Origin: Flavobacterium sp. KACC 22761 | Lineage (GTDB): Bacteria > Bacteroidota > Bacteroidia > Flavobacteriales > Flavobacteriaceae | NCBI RefSeq assembly: GCF_034058155.1 | Contig: NZ_CP139148.1 | Span: 930,001-994,000 of the forward strand | Length of the DNA stretch: 64,000 bases | Direction: 5' to 3' | Part shown: piece after piece, positions 45,873 through 54,155 of the stretch | Layout of the letters: every line of letters starts with the position of its first letter | Numbering within the stretch: the stretch's first letter is position 1 | Position numbers and translations under genes: made by a program | Notes under the pieces: model-generated | What the model saw: only the letters and a program-made list of their open reading frames with translations | What the model was told of the DNA's origin: nothing | Database searches by the model: none

Positions 45873-46232
45873 ATGAAAACACTTAAAAAAATCAACAAAA
45901 TTGCATTGATTACAACATTGATTCTCTTCCTCACTGTATATCTTGGAATGTTGGCGCAAATCCCTTTGGGAATCATTCAGGTAATTTCAGCTATTTATTT
46001 AACAGTCAAAATGTATCATAAATCAGATTATGCTAAAAGAAACTTATCAATTTATTGGATTGTAACAATTTCTGAACTTGTTTTATTTTATGTACAACAT
46101 AACTATTTTCCAACTTCAAATGATGCAATAGAATGGTCTTTAATGGTAGTTTTCCCTATGTCAATTGCAATTTATTTCTATGTAATAATGAGAAAAATAG
46201 TTTCAGAATATGAACTCAGCCGAGAATTCTGA
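45873..46232 (+). CDS. Small integral membrane protein
   Basis: A 119-residue protein with about four hydrophobic segments (IALITTLILFLTVYLGML, IPLGIIQVISAIYLTV, ISELVLFYVQ, MVVFPMSIAIYFYVIM). No conserved family recognised. It lies 56 bases after the GbsR regulator and 27 before the DUF2071 gene, so it is probably part of the same operon. Confidence 0.65.
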   Translation: MKTLKKINKIALITTLILFLTVYLGMLAQIPLGIIQVISAIYLTVKMYHKSDYAKRNLSIYWIVTISELVLFYVQHNYFPTSNDAIEWSLMVVFPMSIAIYFYVIMRKIVSEYELSREF

Positions 46233-46259
46233 ATTAATAATCTATAAAAAAGCACACCA

Positions 46260-47000
46260 ATGAACTTCTTAAAAGCAGAATGGAAAAATTTAGCCCTTTT
46301 CAATTATGAAATTGATGCTGAAATTTTAGAAAAATACCTTCCTGCAGGAACTGAAATTGATATTTGGAACAACAAATGTTATGTCAGTCTAGTTGGGTTT
46401 ATGTTTAAAAACACCAAAGTTTTAGGATTGAAAGTTCCGTTTCATGTCCATTTTGAAGAAGTGAATTTGAGATTTTACGTAAAGCGTTTCGAAAATGGTG
46501 AATGGAAACGCGGTGTAGTTTTCATTAAAGAAATTGTTCCTAAAAAAGCCATCACTTTTATTGCAAATACTTTGTATCAGGAACATTATGAAACTCAGAA
46601 AATGAGACATGAAATTCTTGAAAACGAAAACAACAATACTTTTATTTATCAATGGAAAAATGAAAAAGAATGGAATACAATTGAAATTGAAACCAAAAAA
46701 GATTTAAGTAAAATCGAAATTGATTCTGAAGCTGAATTCATTACAGAACATTATTTCGGATATACTAAAATTGATGAAGAAACTACTTTTGAATATGAAG
46801 TGACACACCCAAGATGGGAACAATTTGAAGTTTTAAATCACCGAATTGATATTGATTTCGAAAAAAATTATGGAAGCGATTTTGGATTCCTTCAAACTCA
46901 AAAACCGACTTCTATTTTCTTAGCTGAAGGCTCAAAAATCACGGTTAAAAACAAAAGAAAAATCGAGTTGATTCCTGTCGAAGAAGCTTTATACGCATAA
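46260..47000 (+). CDS. DUF2071 (YqjF-like) family protein
   Basis: A 246-residue soluble protein that starts FLKAEWKNLALFNYEIDAEILEKYLPAGTE, the usual DUF2071 opening, followed by YVSLVGFMFKNTKVLG and VPFHVHFEEVNLRFYVKR. DUF2071 adopts an acetoacetate-decarboxylase-like fold with no established reaction. It lies inside the GbsR-led run, between a membrane protein and a DCC-type protein; in other bacteria YqjF also sits in redox or stress clusters. Confidence 0.8.
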   Translation: MNFLKAEWKNLALFNYEIDAEILEKYLPAGTEIDIWNNKCYVSLVGFMFKNTKVLGLKVPFHVHFEEVNLRFYVKRFENGEWKRGVVFIKEIVPKKAITFIANTLYQEHYETQKMRHEILENENNNTFIYQWKNEKEWNTIEIETKKDLSKIEIDSEAEFITEHYFGYTKIDEETTFEYEVTHPRWEQFEVLNHRIDIDFEKNYGSDFGFLQTQKPTSIFLAEGSKITVKNKRKIELIPVEEALYA

Positions 47001-47027
47001 AACTATTCATCTTTAAAACCAAAAATC

Positions 47028-47849
47028 ATGAAAACGTTAGAAAACCAAACTTTACTTTATGATGAAGATTGTCCGCTTTGCAGTTTGTACACCACTGGAT
47101 TTGTAAAAAGCGGCATGCTTGATGAAAACGGAAGAAAATCGTATTGCCAATTATCTAAAGAAGAGCAAAATTTTGTGGATTTAAAACGCGCTCCAAACGA
47201 AATTGCTTTGGTTGATAATAAAAGTAAAACCGTTACTTATGGAATTGATAGTTTGATAAAAGTCATTGGTTTTTCTTTCCCTGTAATTGAAAAAATTGCG
47301 ACTATAAAACCAATTCATTTCATTCTGAAGAAAATGTACTCTTTTGTTTCTTATAACAGAAAAGTAATTATTCCTGGAAATATTAAAGAAGAAAACAAAT
47401 TGCAATGCACTCCCGATTTCAATTATAAATACCGATTTCTGTTTATCGGATTTGCATTAGCTACAACAACTTTTATTCTTTTTGGTTATTCTAATTTAAT
47501 TCCGAGTTTGCCAAAGAGCAATATTACAAGAGAAATCATTTTAGCTTTTGGACAAATTGTTTTTCAAAGTTTATTTCTGACGAAATTTGACAAGCAAACG
47601 ATTCTTAATTACGCAGGAAATTTAATGACGGTTTCTTTGATGGGAAGTTTAATTTTATGTCCGATTTTGATTTTAAGCAGATTTGTTCTACTTCCGGAAA
47701 TAATTATTTTAGGCTGGTTTGGAGTAACGGTTTTTATTATGTTTTTGGAACATTTTAGAAGAGTAAAAATTTTAAAACTTCCTTTTTACTTATCTTACAC
47801 TTGGATTCTTTATAGAATTCTTGCTTTGATTTTAATTTTAAATATGTAA
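47028..47849 (+). CDS. DCC1-type thioredoxin-like protein with membrane domain
   Basis: A 273-residue protein. The N-terminal 120 residues hold LLYDEDCPLCSLYTTGFVK, the DxxCxxC pattern of the DCC1/DUF393 thiol-disulfide family, and the C-terminal half has four hydrophobic segments (FLFIGFALATTTFILFGY onward). A redox role at the inner membrane is possible but unproved. It is 27 bases after the DUF2071 gene in the same operon. Confidence 0.75.
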   Translation: MKTLENQTLLYDEDCPLCSLYTTGFVKSGMLDENGRKSYCQLSKEEQNFVDLKRAPNEIALVDNKSKTVTYGIDSLIKVIGFSFPVIEKIATIKPIHFILKKMYSFVSYNRKVIIPGNIKEENKLQCTPDFNYKYRFLFIGFALATTTFILFGYSNLIPSLPKSNITREIILAFGQIVFQSLFLTKFDKQTILNYAGNLMTVSLMGSLILCPILILSRFVLLPEIIILGWFGVTVFIMFLEHFRRVKILKLPFYLSYTWILYRILALILILNM

Positions 47850-47855
47850 AAATGG

Positions 47856-47939
47856 TTTGCCACGAATTACACTAATTTCCACTAATTTTTCTAGCGTTTT
47901 GCTTAATATTAATTCGTGAAAATTCGTGCAATTCGTGGC
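47856..47939. repeat. Palindromic intergenic repeat (CACGAATT family)
   Basis: Arms starting TTTGCCACGAATTACACTAA (47856-47888) and ending GTGCAATTCGTGGC (47911-47939) pair with several mismatches. The phrases match the inner part of the element at 36149-36322. Confidence 0.75.
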
Positions 47940-47956
47940 TATAAAAACACACAACA

Positions 47957-48868
47957 ATGAACAAACTCGTAATAGCTTCTGGAACTGGTTTTCTTGGACA
48001 AGTTTTAGTTAATCATTTCAAAAATAAATTTGAAGAGATTGTAATTCTGACTCGCGGAAAATCACAGACAATTTACGAAATAAAATATGTAAACTGGAAC
48101 GCTAGAACTTTTTCGGGTTGGGAAAAGGAATTAGAGAATGCAACGGTTTTAATTAATCTTGCCGGAAAATCTGTTGACTGCCGTTATACCAAAAAGAATA
48201 AAAAAGAAATTCTTTGGTCAAGAATTGAAAGCACGCGAATTCTAAATAAAGCGGTTTTGAATTGCAAAAATCCGCCGAAACATTGGCTGAATTCATCAAC
48301 CTCAACTATTTATCGTTTTTCTTTAGACAAACAAATGGATGAAATTAATGGCGAAATTGGAAATGACTTTTCTATAAATGTTGCTTTATCTTGGGAAAAA
48401 GCATTCTTTAAAATTGAAACTCCAAAGACTTTAAAAACGGCTTTGCGAACTTCTATTGTTTTAGGAAAAAACGGCGGCGCTTTAATTCCGTTAAAGACTT
48501 TGGCAAAAATTGGTTTTGGAGGAAAACAAGGGAACGGCAATCAGTTTATAAGCTGGATTCATGAAGAAGATTTTGCCAATGCGATTGATTTTATTCTTCA
48601 GAAAGAAATTACCGGTGCTATCAATATTGTTTCTCCAGAGCCAATTCGAAATCTTGATTTTATGGAAAAACTTCGAAAAGCTGTTGGTTTTCCTTTCGGA
48701 ATTCCGATGAATAAATTCTTTCTGGAAATTGGATCTTTCTTTATTCGAACAGAAACTGAATTGGTTTTGAAAAGTCGAAATGTGATTCCGAAACGGCTTT
48801 TAGAAAATGGGTTTAGATTTAAGTTTGGAAATATTGATGAGGCTTTTAAAAATTTATTAAAGAAATGA
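47957..48868 (+). CDS. TIGR01777-type NAD-dependent epimerase (YfcH/SulA-like SDR)
   Basis: A 303-residue extended SDR. The nucleotide-binding motif is ASGTGFLGQVLVNHF; TIGR01777 hallmarks are INLAGKSVDCRYTKKNK, STRILNKAV, FISWIHEEDF and GAINIVSPEPIRN. The usual Tyr-x-x-x-Lys catalytic pair is not apparent, as is common in this subgroup. Substrate unknown. It overlaps the next gene by 4 bases. A palindromic repeat precedes it, so it may have its own promoter within the GbsR-led run. Confidence 0.85.
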   Translation: MNKLVIASGTGFLGQVLVNHFKNKFEEIVILTRGKSQTIYEIKYVNWNARTFSGWEKELENATVLINLAGKSVDCRYTKKNKKEILWSRIESTRILNKAVLNCKNPPKHWLNSSTSTIYRFSLDKQMDEINGEIGNDFSINVALSWEKAFFKIETPKTLKTALRTSIVLGKNGGALIPLKTLAKIGFGGKQGNGNQFISWIHEEDFANAIDFILQKEITGAINIVSPEPIRNLDFMEKLRKAVGFPFGIPMNKFFLEIGSFFIRTETELVLKSRNVIPKRLLENGFRFKFGNIDEAFKNLLKK

Positions 48869-49269
48869 AAATACAAAACATAGATTGGAGTTATTTTTTT
48901 AAACATTGGATCTTTACTTTGCTACTGGGCCCATTTGTCTCTCAAGTAATCTTGTTTCTTCCAATTTTTCATGAAATGCAAGTAATTAGCTTATTAGCAA
49001 TTTATCCCGTTGTGTTTATCGTGAGTATAATCTTTTCGGTACCAACCTATATTGTTTATGCTTTTGTTTACTATTACTTTTCTGCTAAACATTTATCAAT
49101 TTTATTTTCAAAAATCACTTTAATTTCAATTCCAATAATTGGAGTTTTTATAACTACTGATCTCTTAGATGGAAATTTATGGTTTTTCGTAGCTTGCTCG
49201 TATTCAATTTCATCAATTCTTTCTGGGTTATTTTTTAATTTGAATTTTCGAAATCACAAAGAATCATGA
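48865..49269 (+). CDS. Hypothetical membrane protein
   Basis: A 134-residue protein with four hydrophobic segments (FTLLLGPFVSQVILFLPIF, VISLLAIYPVVFIVSIIF, TLISIPIIGVFITT, and a C-terminal one). No family recognised. Its start overlaps the end of the SDR gene by 4 bases and its own end overlaps the SRPBCC gene by 4, so the three are translationally coupled. Confidence 0.6.
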   Translation: MKIQNIDWSYFFKHWIFTLLLGPFVSQVILFLPIFHEMQVISLLAIYPVVFIVSIIFSVPTYIVYAFVYYYFSAKHLSILFSKITLISIPIIGVFITTDLLDGNLWFFVACSYSISSILSGLFFNLNFRNHKES

Positions 49270-49715
49270 CAACAATAAACCTCACAACAAAAATAAAAGC
49301 ATCAAAACAAATCGTTTTTGATGCTTCAAGAAATATCGACCTTCATCAGCAATCGGCAAGTCCTACAAAAGAGAAAGCAATTGCTGGCGTAACATCTGGT
49401 TTGATAAATTTAGGCGAGACGGTAACCTGGCGCGGTAAACATTTCGGATTTTACATCACTCATAAAAGTCGGATAACAGTAATGAATTTTTATAATTATT
49501 TTGCGGATGAAATGGAGAAAGGGAAGTTCAAATCGTTTAAACATGAACATTTTTTTGAGGAAGAAAATGGTTTTACGATTATGAAAGATAAATTACAATA
49601 TGAAACTACGTTTGGTATATTTGGAGAACTTTTTGATATTTTGTTTTTAGAAAAACATCTTACGAATTTCCTTTTGGAAAGAAATAAGGTTTTGAAAGAG
49701 GTTTCGGAAAATTAA
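49266..49715 (+). CDS. SRPBCC-superfamily (START-like) protein
   Basis: A 149-residue helix-grip-fold protein. It begins with the typical TTKIKASKQIVFDASRNIDLHQQS, continues GVTSGLINLGETVTWRGKHFG and ends with a long C-terminal helix. SRPBCC proteins bind hydrophobic ligands. Within this run it commonly accompanies a TIGR01777 SDR, which may act on the same ligand (inference). Confidence 0.78.
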   Translation: MTTINLTTKIKASKQIVFDASRNIDLHQQSASPTKEKAIAGVTSGLINLGETVTWRGKHFGFYITHKSRITVMNFYNYFADEMEKGKFKSFKHEHFFEEENGFTIMKDKLQYETTFGIFGELFDILFLEKHLTNFLLERNKVLKEVSEN

Positions 49716-49754
49716 TAGTTAATAAAATTCTCTTTTGAAAATGAATTTTTTCGT

Positions 49755-49856
49755 GTTACGGTTTGCGTGAGGGATAGAAGTGGAAAGCCCACAGCCTGAC
49801 GAAGGAAGAGCGAGGACTTGAAACGGATAGCCCGACCCGCCGCGGCGGGTACGCCC
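49755..49856. ncRNA. GC-rich structured intergenic element, candidate ncRNA
   Basis: About 100 bases that are much richer in G and C than everything around them, in a spacer with no ORF. They contain GCGTGAGGGATAGAAG, GGAAAGCCCACAGCC, a perfect CCCGCCGCGGCGGG palindrome and GGGTACGCCC. From memory, sequences of this kind (GTGAGGGAT... CGGATAGCCCG) recur in Flavobacterium spacers, and a Bacteroidota RNA motif called Flavo-1 has been described; whether this is it cannot be settled by eye. Strand is uncertain. Confidence 0.5.
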
Positions 49857-49884
49857 AAATTATTTAGAAACTTGAATACCTTAT

Positions 49885-50697
49885 TTATAAAAACAAAATC
49901 ATCAGCCACCAAAATATCGGAACGCTTTCGACCCAAAAAGAAGTGTAATATTTGGAGCGATTTGGATTGGCAAAAAAGATAAATAACATCAGCATGACGA
50001 CCATAATCAGATTTATAATCGCATCATGATAATTGAATGTTGAAATAAAAACTTCTAAAAACCAAAACGGAATCAGCAATAGAAATCCTAAAAGTTTGGT
50101 TTTTTTCACTCCAATGGTTTGCGGAACGGTTTGAAGATGTGGATCGTCATTGGCTAAATCGATGATTTCAAAAACTAATATCAAGACAAAAACCAATACA
50201 AACCGCTGAATGCATTTGATAAAGAAATCTGTTGTAAACGGAATTTCGGCATTTATTAAAGGCAGAACCAAAGTCGCTCCTACCCAGCAAAGTGCCACAA
50301 TATAAATTTTTACGCCAGCCCAATTTCGGGCATTTTTTCTGTTTGGGAAAAACGGAAGTGTGTAAAGTGCTGTAATCAGAAAAATTACGACAGAAACAAT
50401 TTGGGTAATCCGCTTTAAATGGAAAAAACAATAGCCAACCAAAATCACCGAAATAAAACTCAAAACGGCGATAATTTTTAATTGTGTTCCGATTGGATTT
50501 TTCTTTACGCGAACCAATGCGTCATATTTTACGAAATTATATCCTACAATTGTTCCGAAAAAAGTAAACAAAGCCATTGGCTCATCGTACTGAATATGAA
50601 ATACATGAAACGTAATTCGGACCAAAGCATAACACGACAAAGCCACGTGAATACTGCTGTTCAAATAAAAATCAAAAATTTGTTTTAGAAGTTTCAT
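49885..50697 (-). CDS. UbiA-like prenyltransferase-family membrane protein
   Basis: A 270-residue protein with eight or nine hydrophobic segments. GYNFVKYDALVRVKKNP is a weak match to the first polyprenyl-diphosphate motif, and EIIDLANDDPHLQTVPQTIGVKK resembles the second Asp-rich motif of UbiA enzymes. The match is remote, so a lipid-linked transferase role is only likely. It is convergent with the SRPBCC gene and divergent from gcvP. Confidence 0.6.
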   Translation of the reverse strand: MKLLKQIFDFYLNSSIHVALSCYALVRITFHVFHIQYDEPMALFTFFGTIVGYNFVKYDALVRVKKNPIGTQLKIIAVLSFISVILVGYCFFHLKRITQIVSVVIFLITALYTLPFFPNRKNARNWAGVKIYIVALCWVGATLVLPLINAEIPFTTDFFIKCIQRFVLVFVLILVFEIIDLANDDPHLQTVPQTIGVKKTKLLGFLLLIPFWFLEVFISTFNYHDAIINLIMVVMLMLFIFFANPNRSKYYTSFWVESVPIFWWLMILFL

Positions 50698-50793
50698 ATC
50701 TCAAATCTAATCATTTATTAACAAATCATATCATTAGTTAGAAATTTGATAAAAATTGAAGTTAAAAATACCCGTTAAATTATTAATAATACT

Positions 50794-50801
50794 TAATTTT
50801 G
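50794..50801 (+). promoter_or_regulatory. -7 element of the gcvP promoter
   Basis: TAATTTTG is an exact TAnnTTTG match. The start point near 50807 gives a leader of about 85 bases with a small hairpin (CACATTTA / TAAATGTG). No tandem glycine-riboswitch pattern was seen in it. Confidence 0.55.
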
Positions 50802-50892
50802 CGCCACAAAAAAACAACACATTTACTTTTAAATGTGATTCGTATGTCAAAATGGTGTACGAACACATTAATTAAAAAATTTAGATAGCTAC

Positions 50893-53742
50893 ATGAAAAC
50901 AGATGCTTTTGCTTTAAGACACATTGGTCCAAGAGAAACAGATCTTCAGCATATGCTGAAAACTATTGGAGTTGACTCAATCGAACAACTTGTTTATGAA
51001 ACCCTTCCGGACGATATTCGTTTAAAAGCGCCTTTGAATTTAGATCCTGCTATGACAGAATTCGAATTTGCCAATCATATTCGCGAATTAGGAAAGAAAA
51101 ACAAAACATTTAAATCATACATTGGTTTGGGTTATCACCCAACTATCGTTCCGGCTCCAATTCAAAGAAATATCTTTGAAAACCCAGGATGGTATACAGC
51201 TTACACGCCTTACCAAGCAGAAATTGCTCAAGGTCGTTTGGAAGCAATTTTGAATTTCCAAACTACTGTTATTGAATTAACAGGAATGGAAATTGCAAAC
51301 GCATCTTTACTTGATGAAGGAACTGCTGCTGCAGAAGCTATGGCTTTATTATTTGATGTTCGTACGAGAGATCAAAAGAAAAACAATACACACAAATTCT
51401 TCGTTTCTGAAGAAATTTTACCTCAGACTTTATCGGTTTTACAAACACGTTCGACTCCAATTGGAATTGAATTAGTAGTTGGAAACCACGAAACATTTGA
51501 TTTTTCAAATGAGTTTTTCGGAGCTATTTTACAATATCCAGGAAAATATGGTCAAGTAAACGATTACAGTGCTTTTGTTGCTAAAGCAAAAGAAAACGAA
51601 ATCAAAGTTGCCTTCGCTGCTGATATTTTATCGTTAGCGACTTTAACTTCTCCGGGAGAAATGGGAGCTGCAGTTGTAGTTGGAACTACACAACGTTTTG
51701 GTGTACCAATGGGTTACGGAGGTCCTCACGCGGCTTATTTTGCCACTAAAGATGAGTACAAACGTTCTATGCCGGGTCGTATCATTGGTGTTTCTGTTGA
51801 TGCAAATGGAAACCGTGCTTTACGTATGGCTTTAGGAACTCGTGAACAACACATCAAACGTGAAAAAGCAACTTCAAATATTTGTACTGCTCAAGTTTTA
51901 TTGGCAGTTATGGCTGGAATGTACGCTGTTTACCACGGACCAGAAGGATTAAAATACATTGCAAATAAAGTTCACGCATCTGCAGTTACTACTGCTGAAG
52001 CTTTAAATAAATTAGGAGTTTACCAAACAAACTCGGCTTACTTTGATACTATTTTAGTAAAAGCGGATGCTCAAAAAGTAAAAGCTGTAGCAGAACAAAA
52101 CAAAGTAAACTTCTTCTATCCTGATGCTGATTCAGTTTCAATTTCATTAAACGAAACAACTTCTGTTGCAGACATCAACCAAATCGTTGCGATTTTTGCT
52201 GAAGCTTTAGGAAAAGAAACTGTTACGGTTTCTGAATTAACTGCTACAAGTCAATTACCGGCTTCATTAGAAAGAACATCTTCTTTCTTGACTCATGATG
52301 TTTTCAACAATCATCATTCAGAAAGCCAGTTGATGCGTTACATCAAAAAATTAGAGCGTAAAGATTTATCATTGAATCACTCAATGATTTCATTAGGTTC
52401 TTGTACGATGAAATTAAACGCAGCTTCAGAAATGTTGCCTTTATCAATGCCAAACTGGAACAGCATTCACCCGTTTGCACCAGTTGACCAAGTTGAAGGT
52501 TACCTTACAATGCTTAAAAAATTAGAGCAGCAATTAAATGTAATTACTGGATTTGCTGGAACAACTTTACAGCCCAACTCAGGAGCGCAAGGAGAATATG
52601 CTGGATTAATGGCAATTCGTGCTTACCACATGTCAAGAAACGAAGGTCATCGTAATGTATGTTTGATTCCTTCATCGGCTCACGGAACAAATCCTGCTTC
52701 TGCAGCGATGGCCGGAATGAAAATCATTGTTACTAAAACTACTCCTGAAGGAAACATTGACGTAGAAGATTTAAGAGAAAAAGCAATTGAACACAAAGAT
52801 GATTTATCCTGTTTAATGGTAACGTATCCTTCTACTCACGGAGTTTTCGAATCTTCTATTATTGAAATCACAAAATTAATCCACGAAAACGGCGGATTAG
52901 TATATATGGATGGTGCAAACATGAACGCCCAAGTTGGATTAACAAATCCAGCAACAATTGGTGCTGACGTTTGTCACTTAAACTTACACAAAACATTCGC
53001 AATCCCTCACGGTGGTGGCGGACCTGGAGTTGGACCAATTTGTGTGAACGAAAAATTAGTTCCGTTCTTGCCAACTAACCCAATCTTAAAAGTAGGTGGC
53101 GAACAAGCTATTACAGCTATTTCATCTGCTCCTTACGGATCGGCTTTAGTATGTTTAATCTCTTATGGCTACATCACGATGATGGGCGCTGAAGGATTAA
53201 AAAGTGCTACAGAGCACGCAATCTTGAATGCAAACTACATGAAATCTCGTTTCGAAGGACACTACCCAATTCTTTACACAGGTGAATGCGGAAGAGCGGC
53301 TCACGAAATGATTTTAGATTGTCGTGCATTTAAAGAAAACGGAATCGAAGTGGGCGATATCGCAAAACGTTTAATGGATTATGGTTTCCACGCTCCTACA
53401 GTTTCTTTCCCAGTTGCTGGAACTTTAATGATCGAGCCAACTGAATCTGAAGATTTAGCTGAATTAGATCGTTTTTGTGATGCTCTTATTTCAATCAGAA
53501 AAGAGATTGAAGCGTCAACCGCTGATGACAAAAACAATGTATTGAAAAATGCACCTCATACATTAGCAATGTTAACTTCTGATGCTTGGGATTTCCCTTA
53601 TTCAAGAGAAACAGCAGCTTACCCATTAGATTACATCGCTGACAATAAATTCTGGCCATCAGTTCGTCGTGTAGACGATGCTTATGGTGATAGAAACTTA
53701 GTTTGCAGCTGTGCTCCTATTGAAGCTTACATGGAAAACTAA
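50893..53742 (+). CDS. gcvP: Glycine dehydrogenase (decarboxylating), P protein
   Basis: The PLP enzyme of the glycine cleavage system, which decarboxylates glycine and passes the aminomethyl group to GcvH. The 949-residue product is the fused form (both GcvPA- and GcvPB-like halves). It has FALRHIGPRETDLQHML at the start, PYQAEIAQGRLEAILNFQT, the PLP lysine at about residue 700 in LHKTFAIPHGGGGPGVGPI, and ends GDRNLVCSCAPIEAY. gcvT and gcvH are not adjacent. Codon use is fairly biased, suggesting good expression. Confidence 0.97.
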   Translation: MKTDAFALRHIGPRETDLQHMLKTIGVDSIEQLVYETLPDDIRLKAPLNLDPAMTEFEFANHIRELGKKNKTFKSYIGLGYHPTIVPAPIQRNIFENPGWYTAYTPYQAEIAQGRLEAILNFQTTVIELTGMEIANASLLDEGTAAAEAMALLFDVRTRDQKKNNTHKFFVSEEILPQTLSVLQTRSTPIGIELVVGNHETFDFSNEFFGAILQYPGKYGQVNDYSAFVAKAKENEIKVAFAADILSLATLTSPGEMGAAVVVGTTQRFGVPMGYGGPHAAYFATKDEYKRSMPGRIIGVSVDANGNRALRMALGTREQHIKREKATSNICTAQVLLAVMAGMYAVYHGPEGLKYIANKVHASAVTTAEALNKLGVYQTNSAYFDTILVKADAQKVKAVAEQNKVNFFYPDADSVSISLNETTSVADINQIVAIFAEALGKETVTVSELTATSQLPASLERTSSFLTHDVFNNHHSESQLMRYIKKLERKDLSLNHSMISLGSCTMKLNAASEMLPLSMPNWNSIHPFAPVDQVEGYLTMLKKLEQQLNVITGFAGTTLQPNSGAQGEYAGLMAIRAYHMSRNEGHRNVCLIPSSAHGTNPASAAMAGMKIIVTKTTPEGNIDVEDLREKAIEHKDDLSCLMVTYPSTHGVFESSIIEITKLIHENGGLVYMDGANMNAQVGLTNPATIGADVCHLNLHKTFAIPHGGGGPGVGPICVNEKLVPFLPTNPILKVGGEQAITAISSAPYGSALVCLISYGYITMMGAEGLKSATEHAILNANYMKSRFEGHYPILYTGECGRAAHEMILDCRAFKENGIEVGDIAKRLMDYGFHAPTVSFPVAGTLMIEPTESEDLAELDRFCDALISIRKEIEASTADDKNNVLKNAPHTLAMLTSDAWDFPYSRETAAYPLDYIADNKFWPSVRRVDDAYGDRNLVCSCAPIEAYMEN

Positions 53743-54041
53743 GAATTAGTTTTTCTATACATATTTCAAACCCGACAGGTTTTAAAAACCTGTCGGGTTT
53801 ATTTTTTGTTTCAGGTTTCAAGTTCTTGATAACGTTTAACATGTAACCTGAAACTTGAAACTTGGAACTTGAAACATGAAACAAAAAAAGCAAACTTTTC
53901 CTTTTTATAACATTCTCTCCTTTTTTATTTATTTTTATAACATTTCAAAATATCATAGCAAAATAAAAATAAGCTCCTAAATCAATCTCAAACGTTTGAA
54001 ATCTCGGAAATATTAAAAAAACATTAGAAAATAATCAGTTT
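53743..54041. other. Gene-free spacer after gcvP
   Basis: It holds the gcvP terminator (53768-53807), then a second looser inverted repeat of GTTTCAGGTTTCAAGTT and AACTTGAAAC phrases (about 53810-53885), and a very AT-rich stretch. Apart from these I see no gene or promoter of good quality. Confidence 0.6.
53768..53807 (+). terminator. Terminator after gcvP
   Basis: A near-perfect palindrome, AAACCCGACAGGTTT and AAACCTGTCGGGTTT, with a minimal loop is followed by ATTTTTTG. Confidence 0.9.
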
Positions 54042-54125
54042 ATGATTAAAAAATCTGCTATTTCACAATTATATGCGCGCATAGTATTTTTTATGATAGT
54101 TATCATTATTTTATTTCTATTTTAG
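54042..54125 (+). CDS. Possible small membrane protein (27 residues)
   Basis: An ATG-to-TAG reading of 27 codons gives a polar start (KKSAISQLYARI) followed by an uninterrupted hydrophobic run (VFFMIVIIILFLF). This layout fits a single-pass small membrane protein. It ends 30 bases before the KAS III start. There is no strong ribosome-binding site, but such sites are generally weak in this phylum. Chance is not excluded in AT-rich DNA. Confidence 0.35.
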   Translation: MIKKSAISQLYARIVFFMIVIIILFLF

Positions 54126-54155
54126 CATCAAATTTATCGGATAATTACGGGAAAA

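Noticed and set aside
50802..50892. Possible glycine riboswitch before gcvP
   Set aside because: The leader is about 85 bases, AT-rich, with one small hairpin and none of the two-aptamer conserved core; too short.
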